Assembly: GCA_963785755.1 (NCBI GenBank)
Contig: CAWAXG010000013.1
Location: forward strand, 496,001-560,000
Length of the DNA stretch: 64,000 nt
Origin: JACCXG01 sp963785755
Lineage (GTDB): Bacteria; Acidobacteriota; Vicinamibacteria; Vicinamibacterales; 2-12-FULL-66-21
Reading direction: 5' to 3'
A program made the translations under genes and the position numbers. The notes beneath the pieces were generated by a model. It made no database searches and had not been told where the DNA came from. It was given only the letters and a program-made list of their open reading frames with translations. Of the stretch, positions 39,098 through 49,413 are shown piece by piece; the stretch's first letter is position 1; the number at the start of each line of letters is the position of its first letter.

Positions 39098-41029
39098 ATG
39101 AAGACTCTTCACACCCGGGTCGGTCTGCTGGCGATGCTGGTTTCGGTCGCCGCCATGGTTTCGGTCATGGCGCAACCCCCGCAAGGACGCGGCGCCGGGG
39201 GCCGGGGCCAGGGGCCGCAGGGGCGGGGCATGGGACCACGTCCCGCGCCGCGCGACGTTGCGCCCGCGGCAGCGAGCATTCCAACCGGCACCGCGGTGAT
39301 TTCCGGTACGGTGGTCGTGGCGGGAACCGGTCAGCCGGCGCGGCGCGCACGAGTCACCCTGAATGCCATGGACGCGGGCGGGTCGCGCACGGCCACGACC
39401 GACGACAACGGCGCCTACGCGTTCGACAGTGTCGTCGCCGGCAAATACAACCTCAGCGCATCCAAGAACGGTCACGTCGGCGTCACTTATGGACAGACGC
39501 AGCCGGGGCGTCCAGGAACGCCAATCCAGCTCGCGGACGGTCAGAAGTTCACCGCCAACCTGCAGCTGCCGCGCGGCAGCGTCATCACCGGGACCGTGCT
39601 GGACGAGTACGGTGAGCCGACACCGGGTACGCAAGTACGCGTGATGCGGTACGTGATGCAGGGTGGACGGCGGACGCTCCAGCAGTCGGGCGCCGCATCG
39701 ACCGACGATCGCGGGATCTATCGCGTCTACGGCCTCCAGCCCGGCGACTACGTCGTCTCGGCGATTCCGCGCAATACCGGACCGGCCGTCGACGTCGAAC
39801 GACTGACGGCGCAGCTCGCTGAAGTGCGCCAGCGCATCGCGACGGCCGTCGACAACCAGGAGATGGTGCGCGAGCTCGCGACGCGCGCGAGCATGATTCA
39901 AGGGGGGATTCCGGCGCAGGAGGAACAGGCGACCGGCTACGCGCCGGTGTACTTCCCCGGCACGGTCTCGGCGAACGATGCCGCCGCGATTCCCCTCGGG
40001 ATCGGCGAGGAACGGGCCAGCGTCGACTTTCAACTGCAGCGCGTGGCGATGGCGCGGGTCGAAGGCACCGTGGTGAACGGCACGGGGCAGGCCACGCAGA
40101 ACATCCAGCTCACGCTGACCAATGCCGCACAGCCGGTGCCCGGCATCAACGCGATGACAGCACGGGCCGACGCCGACGGCCGTTTCCGGCTGACGAACGT
40201 CCCGCCCGGTCAATACCGCCTGATCGCGCGCGCCAACGCGGGCGCTGGAGGCAGGGGCGGACCCGAGATGCCGGAAGGTCGAGGAGGTGGACGCGCGAAT
40301 CAGCCGCCGCCGATCCGCCTCTGGGGCAGCGTCGATGTACCCGTCGACGGCCGGAATGTCTCGAACGTCCTCGTCACGCTGCAGCAAGGCTTGACCATGT
40401 CCGGCCGCATCGCGTTCGAAGGGACGACGCAGCAGCCTCCGGCCGATCTGTCGCGGATGCGCGTGAATCTCGCGCCGGCCGATCCGTCACCCGGAGGCGG
40501 GCTCGTCCAGCCCGCGGCAGGCACGGTCGATGCCGCCGGCAAGTTCACGATTCCCAGCGTCGTCCCGGGTTCCTACCGCCTCTCGGCGTCAGGCGCCGGC
40601 AACGGGTGGACGATCGAATCATCGATGGTCGAGAACCAGGACACGATGGACTTTCCCGTCGAAGTGAAACCCGGCAGCGCGATCACGAGCGCGCTCATCA
40701 CCTTCACCGACAAGCAGGCGCAGCTCACGGGCTCGATCACGAACCAGCGCGGAGAGCCGGCGCCAAGCTTCACGCTGATTCTCTACTCGGCCGACGAGCG
40801 CTACTGGGGTCCGCAGTCGCGACGAATCCGGACGACACGTCCGGCAACCGACGGCCAGTTCAAGTTCTCGGGATTCCCGCCCGGGGACTACAAGCTCGTC
40901 GCGCTCGCCGACGTCGAGCCCGGATCCTGGTTCGACCCGGCGTTCCTGCAACAGATGGAGGGAGCCGCCATCGCGCTGCGCTTCTCCGACGGCGAGAAGA
41001 AAGTCCAGAGCGTGCAGATCTCGCAGTAG
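39098..41029 (+). CDS. secreted carboxypeptidase-regulatory-like repeat protein
   Basis: A 643-residue exported protein. A signal peptide (LLAMLVSVAAMVSVMA) is followed by a Gly/Arg/Pro-rich spacer and at least four carboxypeptidase-regulatory-like beta-sandwich modules, seen from repeating turns GTAVISGTVVVAGTGQPARRA, GSVITGTVLDEYGEPTPGT, ARVEGTVVNGTGQ and AQLTGSITNQRGEPAPS, each ending in a G(K/Q/D)Y(N/R/K)L strand. These modules are widespread in surface proteins of Acidobacteriota and probably bind ligands or mediate assembly. It precedes the TonB-dependent receptor by about 180 bases, which carries the receptor promoter. The ATG at 39098 begins the signal peptide. Confidence 0.85.
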   Translation: MKTLHTRVGLLAMLVSVAAMVSVMAQPPQGRGAGGRGQGPQGRGMGPRPAPRDVAPAAASIPTGTAVISGTVVVAGTGQPARRARVTLNAMDAGGSRTATTDDNGAYAFDSVVAGKYNLSASKNGHVGVTYGQTQPGRPGTPIQLADGQKFTANLQLPRGSVITGTVLDEYGEPTPGTQVRVMRYVMQGGRRTLQQSGAASTDDRGIYRVYGLQPGDYVVSAIPRNTGPAVDVERLTAQLAEVRQRIATAVDNQEMVRELATRASMIQGGIPAQEEQATGYAPVYFPGTVSANDAAAIPLGIGEERASVDFQLQRVAMARVEGTVVNGTGQATQNIQLTLTNAAQPVPGINAMTARADADGRFRLTNVPPGQYRLIARANAGAGGRGGPEMPEGRGGGRANQPPPIRLWGSVDVPVDGRNVSNVLVTLQQGLTMSGRIAFEGTTQQPPADLSRMRVNLAPADPSPGGGLVQPAAGTVDAAGKFTIPSVVPGSYRLSASGAGNGWTIESSMVENQDTMDFPVEVKPGSAITSALITFTDKQAQLTGSITNQRGEPAPSFTLILYSADERYWGPQSRRIRTTRPATDGQFKFSGFPPGDYKLVALADVEPGSWFDPAFLQQMEGAAIALRFSDGEKKVQSVQISQ

Positions 41030-41120
41030 GTCAAAGCTCAGCCAATAAGTCCTCCTACGTTTCTGCAAATCGTCCCACAATTCGCAACATTTTCGTCCCT
41101 ATCTGTTCCATTGATTGGAC

Positions 41121-41149
41121 TTGACCGTCCCACGCGATCCGGGTAGATT
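41121..41149 (+). promoter_or_regulatory. sigma70-type promoter of the TonB-dependent receptor gene
   Basis: TTGACC (41121-41126) and TAGATT (41144-41149) are separated by exactly 17 bases. Transcription should start near 41156, giving a leader of about 50 bases. The leader contains GTTC/GAAC (41161-41174) able to form a small hairpin, two CGTTTTTGNA copies, and a GGGAGG ribosome-binding site just before the ATG at 41208. Confidence 0.7.
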
Positions 41150-41207
41150 TCCCCCCTGTTGTTCGTTTTTGAACGTTTTTGCAAGACCGTCGGCAAAGGG
41201 AGGATGA

Positions 41208-44200
41208 ATGATCAGCAGCAGTGCTGGGCGACTGCTCACCGCAGTCGTGTTCGTGCTCGTGTCGAGTTCCCTCGCGTACGCCCAGGGCGGTAACCAATCG
41301 CTCTCGGGAACTGTGGTCGACTCCGGCGGCGGCGTGATCCCAGGCGCAGCCGTAGTCGTCAAGAACAACGCTACCGGCGAAACATTCGACAGCACTTCGA
41401 ACGAATCGGGCGTCTTTTCCATCCCGGCGATCTCGGTCGGCACCTACACCGTCACCGTCACGCTCCAGGGATTCAAGACGGCCGTCCTCAACGATGTCCG
41501 CATCGTCACCGGCACGGCCGCGAGCATCAAGGCCACTCTCGAAATCGGCGCGTTGAGCGAGTCGGTGCAGGTGAGCTCGCGGGCGGAACTCGTGCAGAGC
41601 CAGTCTCCCCAGGTGTCATCGACCCTGGTCGCCGAACAGCTCTCCGAGATTCCGCTGAGCTCGCGCAACTCGCTGTATGCCGTGACGATGCTCCCCGGCG
41701 TGCAGTACGGATCGGGCCAGGGTCCGCGCGCGGCGGGCATCAATGGTCTGCCCAACAACACCGTGAACATCACGATTGACGGTATCCAGACCGGCAACAT
41801 GCTGCAGTCGACCGACGGCTTCTTCTCGATGGTGACGCCGCGTCTCGATGCGGTCGAGGAAATCACCATCACCGGTGCGGTTCCCGGCTCGGGTTCCGGC
41901 CCGGGTTCCGTGCAGATCCAGTTCGCGACCCGCTCGGGCTCGAACCGCCTGGAAGGCAGTGCCTATCACTACTGGCGGCAGCCGGAGTTCAACTCGAACT
42001 ACTACTTCAACAAGATCAACAACCTGGCGAGGAACGAGGTCGTCGCGCACCAGTACGGCTTCCGCCAGGGTGGACCGATCGTGATCCCTGGTCTGTATGA
42101 CGGCCGGAACCGATCGTTCTTCTTCTTCAACTTCGAACGCCTGTATCAGCCGTCGAGCGCGACACGCACCCGGCAGCTGCTGCGGCCGGAAGCGCAGGCC
42201 GGCATCTTCGGATACAACGTCACCGTCAGCGGCGTCGCAGCAGCGCCGCACCGTCGACCTCGTCGCGCTGGCGCGGAACAACGACCAGATCACCGCGTTC
42301 GATCCGGTCGTGGTGCGGATGCTGGACAAGATTCGCGCCGGGACGGCGACGACCGGCACGATCAACGACAGGGGCAACGGGAACACGCTCGACTACGTGT
42401 TCCAGGCCGAAGGCGTCGGCAACCAGTACGCGCCGACGACTCGCCTGGACTTCAATCTCGGCGAGAACCACCGGTTGAGCGGGTCGTATTGGTGGCAGCG
42501 CTTCACGAGCACCACCGACCTGCTGAACAACGCCGAAGTGCGATACCCGGGGCTCTTGAACTACGGCACCCAGAACTCCTATCGCACCACCGGCAACTCG
42601 ACGCTGCGTTCGACCCTCGGGGCAAACCTGGTCAACGAGCTGCGAGGCGGATGGCAGTGGTCGCCAAACGACTTCTTCTCCAACATCACGCCGGACCACT
42701 TCACGGACCAGGACGGCTACGGCCTGACGTTCGCCAACGTGAACAACGAGACGTTTGCCACGCATCCGACCTACAACACAAACCCGCAGCCGCGGAACAC
42801 CACGACGTGGAGCGTCGACAACACGCTGAACTGGCTGCGCGGCGCGCACAGCGTGTCGATGGGTGGTGGCTATGCCGGCGTGTTCAATCGCCAGAACAGC
42901 TATAACGTCGTCCCGAGCATCAGCCTCGGCTTCGATACGAACACCGATCCAGCCGCGGCAATGTTCAACACGACCAATTTCACGTCGGCGACCGCGGCGC
43001 AATTGAACGAAGCTCGTGCCCTTTACGCAATTCTCACCGGACGTGTCCTGTCTATTCCCGGGACAGCACGGCTCGATTCGGCGACCGGCAAGTACGTGTA
43101 CAACGGCGACCTGGCGCGGAAGTCGCGGCAGTCCAGCTTCGCGGCATTCCTGTCGGACCAGTGGCGCGCCACGCCGGCACTGACGATCAGCGGCGGCATC
43201 CGGTGGGATCTCCACTTGCCGTTCACGCCGGCGGACGAGACCTGGTCACTGGCGACGATTGAGGACATCTGCGGCATCTCAGGCCTTGGCGACGGACCTG
43301 GCGGCCGTCCGTGCAACATCTTCAATCCGAACGCGCAGTCGGGGACCTTGATCCCGGCTTACGACAAGTTCGAGACCGGAGTGTCCAGCTCACAAGACGA
43401 ACTGGTTCGACTTCGCCCCGAACGTCGGCGTGGCGTGGCGGCCGGACGTCCAGACCGGCTTCCTGCGTACGCTGCTCGGGGATCCAGAACAGGCCACGGT
43501 GCGTGTCGGCTACGCCCTGAGCTACAACCAGGAGCGCATCGACCGGTTCACCGCGAATGCGGGCTCCAATCCAGGCGGCACGGTCAACGTGCAGCGCGAT
43601 CTCGACCACAGGGTATCCGCTGGTGTTTGCCGGGCGAGTCGCATCCGGTGTTGTTCAGCCAGCGGTCGCGGCTCGGGCCGCCGGCCTATCCGGACTCGCC
43701 GCAATACCCAATCGCGGCCACGACGGCGAACAGCGTCAACATCTTCCCGCAGGATCGCCACCTGAAGACGCCGCGCGTCCACTCGTACTCGGCCGGCGTG
43801 CAGCGCGTCGATCGGCAGCGACATGGCGCTCGAAGTGCGCTACGTCGGCAACCGCAACAACAACACCTGGGCGGAAGAGGATTGGAACGAGCGCAGCATC
43901 TTCAACAGCGGCTTCTACAACGAGTTCTTCGCGGCTCAGCGCAACATCGCCGCGAACATCGCCGCCGGCCTGGCCAATCGCGGTTTCGCCTACACCGGGG
44001 CACCGGGAACGTCGCCGCTCCCGATCCACCTCGCCTATCTGAATGGCAGCAGGGACGTCAACAATCCCGCCGCCTACGCGCATGCCAACTTCACGAACTC
44101 CGGCTTCGTCAACCGGTTCAGCGCGCGGCGTCCGCAGGTGTCCGGAGCGATCAACGCGATTGACACGGCTGCCTTCAGGGCGAATGCCCTCGCTGCCGGC

Positions 44201-45099
44201 ATGGCGCGCAACCTGATCGTCATGAATCCGATGGTCAGCGGCACCTTCGTCATCGCAGGACCGGAACTGGACGAAGTTCGACAGCCTGCAGGTCGAGCTG
44301 CGCCGCCGCTTCACGCAGGGTCTGCTCGTCGGTGCGAATTACACCTACGGCATCAAGAAGCAGTCCCTGCTGACGACGCTGGCGGCCGAGCGCGTCGAAG
44401 TGGACATCTCGGATGACCGGAACTCACCGCATGCGTTCAAGATGAACTGGACCTACGAGCTGCCGATCGGGCGCGGCCGCCGGTTCGGCACCAGCATCAA
44501 TCCGATCCTGAACTACATCGTCGGCGACTGGGAATTCTCGGGCGCCGGCATCGTCAAGACCGACCGCTACCGCATCACCGGCGCGAAGGTGGAAGGGATG
44601 ACGGCGGAGGAGTTCGCGGACGAATTCAAGATCCGCATCCAGCGGAATGCCGCGGGCAACACCGTCGTCTACAGCATGCCCGACGACATCCGCACCAACA
44701 CGACCGCTGCGTACAACGTGGATCCGACGACGGCCACCGGCTACAGCACCGCGCTCGGCGTTCCGACCGGCCGCTACCTCCGGCCGGCGAGCGATGCCGA
44801 ATTGCGTGGCGATTTACCGGTTCGACTGCAACACACCGGACCTCAACCTGAACGGTCCGTTGTTCTCGCGCTGGGACATGCGTCTCAAGAAGCGGTTCGC
44901 GCTCGGAGGACGCGTGAACTTCGAGCTGATCGCTGAAGTGCTCAACGTGTTCGATACGATCAACTTCAACCATTCGACGGGCATTTCGAACACTGATCCG
45001 GTCGAGACGTTCCGCGTGACCTCAGCGTACACCGATGTCAACACGACGTTCGATCCGGGCGGCCGCATCGGGCAATTGGTGTGGCGGCTGAACTGGTGA
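41208..45099 (+). pseudogene. Oar-like TonB-dependent receptor, seven frameshifts
   Basis: Outer-membrane receptor with signal peptide, carboxypeptidase-regulatory N-domain (GTVVDSGGGVIPGAAVVVKN), plug (IPLSSRNSLYAVTMLPGVQ) and beta barrel ending in ...LVWRLNW. The frame changes seven times, each fixed by deleting one base: about 42226-42250, C 43391, G 43604, one T of 43626-43628, G 43807, one G of 44263-44264, and G 44799. After repair conserved blocks join smoothly (VSSYKTNWFDFAPNVGVAW; DLTTGYPLVLPGESHPVLF; QRSIGSDMALEVRYVGNRN; PNWTKFDSLQVELRRR; ANCVAIYRFDCNTPD) and 1294 codons result. All seven are insertions. The gene has a good promoter, which favours a live gene with sequence errors, though recent decay is possible. 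The second-to-last barrel blocks look under normal constraint. Confidence 0.85.
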
Positions 45100-45107
45100 A
45101 CCTCGTC

Positions 45108-45291
45108 GGTTCAAGGGTTCAGTAGTTCAAGGGTTCACGGGTTCGGGTTCAAGGGTTCACGGGTTCGGTTCAGGGTTCGGTTCACGAGTTCCGGTTCAGT
45201 CGTTCGAGGGTGCGTCTTCGAACTTCTGAACTACCGAACTCCTGAACCGGAACCTCTGAACACTTGAACCCCTGAACCCTTGAACTTTTTT
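45108..45291. repeat. GGTTCA iterated-word long inverted repeat
   Basis: The left half (45108-45200) iterates GGTTCA/GGTTCG in plus orientation. The right half (45219-45287) carries the complementary TGAACC words. The centre TCGTTCGAGGGTGCGTCTTCG is unique. The predicted hairpin is followed by TTTTTT (45286-45291), so it could terminate transcription of the receptor gene. It fills the whole gap between the receptor and the convergent small outer-membrane protein. Confidence 0.88.
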
Positions 45292-45295
45292 GTCG

Positions 45296-45775
45296 TCACC
45301 ACGTCCACCCGATTTGAAACGACGGCTCGTGAAAGACGGTTCGCCGGTTGTCGATGAACGACCTGACGACCGACTGCCGAAACGCGTCCTGCACCATCAG
45401 CCGCAGGCCCGTCCGATCCCCCAACCAGATATCGACGCCGGCGCCGGCGACCCACGAAGTGTCCTCGCCGAAAAAGCGGCCGCCCCTGATGAACGGGCTG
45501 AAGCGCTCGCGGCGGATCAGGACCACCTCGGCGACCGGGCCGCCGCGTCCGCTCCAGTAGCGGTTGGACGTCATCGCGTTCACCTCGGCGCCGACACGAA
45601 TGCGATCGTCGGCGATTCGCCACAGCACGCCGCCCGCGAACTGGGGAATCGTCTCGCGATGAACCAGGTAATCAATCGATCCCGTCCCGGCGGTCACGTA
45701 GCCGCCGATATCCTGAGCGGCCGCGTCGGCCGCGGACAGAGCCGCGAACAGCACGACCAACGCTGCGACTCGCAT
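45296..45775 (-). CDS. small outer-membrane beta-barrel-like protein
   Basis: A 159-residue exported protein, signal peptide MRVAALVVLFAALSAADAAAQ from the ATG at 45775. The rest alternates amphipathic strands and tight turns (GVLWRIADDRIRVGAEVNAM, AEVVLIRRERFSPFIRGGRFF, GLRLMVQDAFRQ) and ends in a C-terminal aromatic (QIGWTW), as in eight-stranded OmpA/OprF-like barrels. No family is named with certainty. It faces the TonB-dependent receptor across the long repeat. Confidence 0.7.
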   Translation of the reverse strand: MRVAALVVLFAALSAADAAAQDIGGYVTAGTGSIDYLVHRETIPQFAGGVLWRIADDRIRVGAEVNAMTSNRYWSGRGGPVAEVVLIRRERFSPFIRGGRFFGEDTSWVAGAGVDIWLGDRTGLRLMVQDAFRQSVVRSFIDNRRTVFHEPSFQIGWTW

Positions 45776-45832
45776 GTGGAGCCCTCCTGACTGGGAAGGC
45801 GACATTTGAGGACGAAAGGGCTCGTCCGCCGG

Positions 45833-46576
45833 CTACCCCAGGATCAACCGCAGCGCCGCAAGCGCCGCGAACCCGAGCATCAGCAGGTTGAACAGGCGCT
45901 GCGGCAATCGCTGCAGCAGCCAGCGGCCGCCGAAGACGCCGGCGACGACGGCGGGAATCAGGAGGGCGTTGAACAGCAGGGTCTCCGGCCGGATGAGCCC
46001 GAGTCCAGCGCTGAACGGGACCTTGAACGCGTTGATGATGAAGAAGAACCAGGCGAGCGTCCCCACCACTTCGAACTTCGGCAGCCCCACCGCCAGGCAG
46101 TAGACGGTGACGATCGGTCCGGCTGCGTTCGCCAGCATGGTGGTCGCGCCGGCGAGCAGGCCGATGCTCCACACCGCGGCCTGGGTGTGAGGCACGTCAC
46201 CCATCCAGTCGGGATCGTGCATCCGCCAGGCCTGCATCGCCGCGAGGCACAGGACCGTCCAGCCGATCAGCGGCTTGTAGGTGTTCTCGTCGATGCCGCG
46301 CATGAACGCGGTGGCGAGAATCACCCCGACGCACGCGGGCAGCAGCATGCGGCGCACGTAATCCCACCGCGCGTGCTGCTGGAAGGCGGTCACCGCGCAG
46401 ACGTCGGCGGCGAGCAGCAGCGGCAGCACGACGCCGGTCGATTCGCGCGCGCCGAAGAGAAAGGCGAAAACCACGACGTGGAACAGGCCGACGCCGGCGA
46501 GTCCGCCCTTGCTCAGGCCGACGCCGATCGCCGCGGCAACGGCCAGCAGCCACTCCGGTGCGGTGAAAGGCGGCAC
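45833..46576 (-). CDS. TauE/SafE-family membrane permease
   Basis: A 247-residue protein with eight or so helices, of the sulfite-exporter TauE/SafE family that exports sulfite or organosulfonates. Landmarks are the N-terminal GVGLSKGGLAGVGLFHV, FGARESTGVVLPLLLAADV, and the second-half repeat ATTMLANAAGPIVTVYCLAVGLPK. I chose the GTG at 46576 because the transmembrane repeat begins right after; a longer frame upstream overlaps the esterase gene antisense-like and lacks conserved sequence. The substrate cannot be inferred. Confidence 0.85.
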   Translation of the reverse strand: MPPFTAPEWLLAVAAAIGVGLSKGGLAGVGLFHVVVFAFLFGARESTGVVLPLLLAADVCAVTAFQQHARWDYVRRMLLPACVGVILATAFMRGIDENTYKPLIGWTVLCLAAMQAWRMHDPDWMGDVPHTQAAVWSIGLLAGATTMLANAAGPIVTVYCLAVGLPKFEVVGTLAWFFFIINAFKVPFSAGLGLIRPETLLFNALLIPAVVAGVFGGRWLLQRLPQRLFNLLMLGFAALAALRLILG

Positions 46577-46613
46577 CTGATATGAACCGTGAATCGCTAC
46601 GCTGCCCGGCTGC

Positions 46614-47354
46614 TCACCGCGTGAACCACACGAATGCTTCGTGCGCGATCGGTGGCGGCACGGTATGCGGGCCGTCGAACTCGCGATAGGTGACCGGGTA
46701 TCCGGCCTCCTCCAGCGCCGGCACCAGTTTCCGGCTGGTGGAGGCGATCGGCAGGATCTGGTCCTGCTGGCCGTGCGACACGAAGATGCGCGGCCGTCCC
46801 TGCGGCCGGCGGGTGACGATGAACCCGGGAGAGAACGCGAGCACGTGGGTGAACAGGTCGCCGTTGTCGACGCCGAGCGACAGCCCATAAGTCGCGCCAT
46901 CGGAGAATCCGCCGATCGCGAGACGGCGCCGATCGACGGCGCAGCGATCGAACGTGTGCTCGAGCGCGCGGTTGATGAAGGCGACGTCCGGCCCGAAATC
47001 GCCCCCAATGACGTCCCAGGTGCCGCCTCGCGACTCCGGCGCCAGCACGATGACGCCGAGGTTCTCGGCCATCCCGAGCAGCGACACGATTCGCCGCGCG
47101 CGGCCGCTGGCGCCGTGGAGGAGAACCGCCAGCGGCGCGGGCACGTCGGGGCGGTACTTGGCCGGGACTTTCAGCAGGCCGTCGCGCTCCCCGCCCAACC
47201 CGAGCGGATGCTCACCCGGCGTGATCGTCGCCGTCGGCGCTTTTGCGCCGAGCCGCAGCCGGCTGTCGCCGGTGCGCGCGCGCTGGCCGATCGCGCCGGC
47301 GGCCGGTACGGCAGCCAGTGCCATGAAATCCCGTCTGGTGAGCTGAGTGATCAC
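46614..47354 (-). CDS. Tat-exported phospholipase/carboxylesterase-like hydrolase
   Basis: A 246-residue alpha/beta hydrolase with a twin-arginine signal (LTRRDFMALAAVPAAG), so it is exported folded. Oxyanion segment LAVLLHGASGRA, nucleophile IGGFSDGATYGL, acid in SHGQQDQILPI and His in FDGPHTVPPP make a complete triad. It is closest to the small dienelactone-hydrolase/acyl-protein-thioesterase group. The GTG start at 47354 gives the Tat motif at residues 6-10. Confidence 0.85.
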   Translation of the reverse strand: MITQLTRRDFMALAAVPAAGAIGQRARTGDSRLRLGAKAPTATITPGEHPLGLGGERDGLLKVPAKYRPDVPAPLAVLLHGASGRARRIVSLLGMAENLGVIVLAPESRGGTWDVIGGDFGPDVAFINRALEHTFDRCAVDRRRLAIGGFSDGATYGLSLGVDNGDLFTHVLAFSPGFIVTRRPQGRPRIFVSHGQQDQILPIASTSRKLVPALEEAGYPVTYREFDGPHTVPPPIAHEAFVWFTR

Positions 47355-47434
47355 GATCCGCCTGGATCTTAGCAGGGTGCTGAAGCAGGCAGCAGAGTCG
47401 ACCGCGTGGGACTTGGCGTACAGTTAGAACGACC

Positions 47435-49409
47435 ATGCCCGCGTGCGATCTCCTCCTCACCAACGCGATCGTGCTGACGATGGACGAGCAGTTCACGCAG
47501 TACACGTCAGGGGCCGTCGCGATCTCGGGTGACACCATCATGGCGGTGGGTCCGGAGGCCCTGGCCTGGAGCGCGGCCGAGACCATCGACTGCCAGGGAC
47601 GGGTCATCCTTCCCGGATTCGTCAATGCCCACACGCACGCGCCGATGACGCTGCTGCGCGGGCTGGCCGACGATTTGCGGCTCGACGTCTGGCTGATGGG
47701 CTACATGATGCCGGTCGAGCGGGAGTTCGTCAGTCCGGAGTTCGTCAAGCTCGGCACGCAGTTGGGCTGCGCGGAGATGATTCGCTCGGGCATCACCTGC
47801 TTCGCCGACATGTACTACTTCGAGGAAACGGTCGCGCAAGCGGCCGCCGCCGCGGGAATGCGGGCGCTGTGCGGCCAGACGGTGCTGCGCTTTCCCGCAC
47901 CCGACGCGCGCAGCTACGAGGAAGGCCTCGCGCGCGCGCGGGTGTTCATCGAGCAGTGGAAGGGACACCCGCTGATCGTGCCGGCGCCGGCGCCGCACGC
48001 GCCCTACACCTGCACCGCGGAGATTCTGCGTGCGTGCGCCGAGCTCGCGGTCGAGTTCGACGTGCCGCTGCACATTCACCTGTCGGAGACGCTGGCCGAA
48101 GTCGAAGAGTCGCGCAAGACGCACGGCATGCCGGGCGTGCCCTGGATCCGCAAGCAGGGACTGTTCGACGCGAAGGTGCTCGCGGCGCACTGCGTGCACG
48201 TCGACGACGGCGAGATTCGCGCGCTGAAGAACTTCGGCGCCGGCGTCGCACACAACCCGACCAGCAACCTGAAGCTGGCGGCCGGCGTCGCGCCGGTTGC
48301 GCGGATGCTCGAGCTCGGCGTCAACGTCGGCATCGGCACCGACGGAGCCGCCTCGAACAACGACCTCGACATGTTCGAGGAAGCGCGGCTGGCGGCGCTC
48401 CTGGCCAAGGGAATCGGCGGCGATCCGACCGCCGTCCCGGCGCGCGACGCGCTGGCCATGGCCACGCGGCTCGGCGCGGCCGCGCTCCACATGAGCGATC
48501 GCACGGGCTCGCTCGAGCCCGGGAAGCGCGCCGACCTCATCGTGCTCGACCTCGATCAGCTGCACCATGTGCCGGCATTCAACCGCGATCCGGACTGCGA
48601 TCTACGCGCGGATCGTCTACGCCTCGAAAGCCAGCGACGTCGTCGACGTCATGTGCAACGGCCGCTGGTTGATGCGGGATCGAGTGCTGCTGACGCTGGA
48701 CGAGGCGGAGCTGACACGCGAAGCGCGCGAGCGCGCGAGGCACATCGACGCCTTTCTCGGCAGCCGTGAGGTCAGCGTCCTGCAGAAGCTGGTCGCGGTC
48801 GGCGGCGCCGTCGAACAGGAAAGCTTCGAGGTGCAGGTCAAAGCCCGGCTCGATTCGGCGGATCACGTCGTCGGCGTGGTCACGAGCGACCAGGTGACCG
48901 TGATCCGATCGAGCCGCTACCGGCAGCACGACATCTACTGGTCGTTCGAGGATCCGGAACAGGGCCGGCTCCGCTATCGTGAAGACGAACTGCTGGACGC
49001 TGAAGGCAACGTCGTGGCCGAGCGTTCACGGCTGACGCTGACCGGCCGCACCGGCGAGGATCGATTCGGCGATGTGCTGCTGTTCCGCTCGCGCTACCTC
49101 GCGCCCGCGGCGCACTCGGCGCGTTTCTATCGCGAGTACTTCCGCCCCGTCGCCGAGCACGTCGTCGAAAAGGAACGGCGGCGCTGGCTCGTGGCGCATC
49201 GAGGCGTCGAGTTCTGGGTCCACCTGGATCGCCTGATCAATCCGGCGGCCGAAGGCTACTTCCTCGAGCTCAAGTCGCGGACATGGTCGCTGCGGGACGC
49301 CCGCGACAAGGCGGCGGTGATTACCGAGTTCCTCGCGGTGCTCGGCGCCGCACCCGATCAGACGATCGGCGACGGCTACGCCGAGCTCGCCGCACGCGGA
49401 GACTTCTGA
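47435..49409 (+). CDS. amidohydrolase (SAH/MTA deaminase-type) fused to CYTH domain, one frameshift
   Basis: The first about 400 residues are an MtaD/chlorohydrolase-type amidohydrolase: metal ligands HxH in NAHTHAPM, His in APHAPYTC, Glu in HLSETLAEV, His in LAAHCVHV and Asp in IGTDGAASNN. Such enzymes deaminate S-adenosylhomocysteine or methylthioadenosine. The end of that domain (LIVLDLDQLHHVPAFNRDPD) breaks: deleting C 48595 or T 48596 restores AIYARIVYASKASDVVDVMC and one 657-residue protein. Residues from about 455 match a CYTH triphosphate tunnel fold: FEVQVKARLD (ExExK with the second Glu as Gln), QHDIYWSF, LRYREDEL, and YFLELKSRTWSLRDA. CYTH enzymes act on triphosphates. Confidence 0.82.
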
Positions 49410-49413
49410 TACC

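Noticed and set aside
41208..45099. Programmed frameshifting in the TonB-dependent receptor
   Set aside because: Seven independent breaks with no shared slippery heptamer or stimulatory hairpin make programmed shifting implausible.
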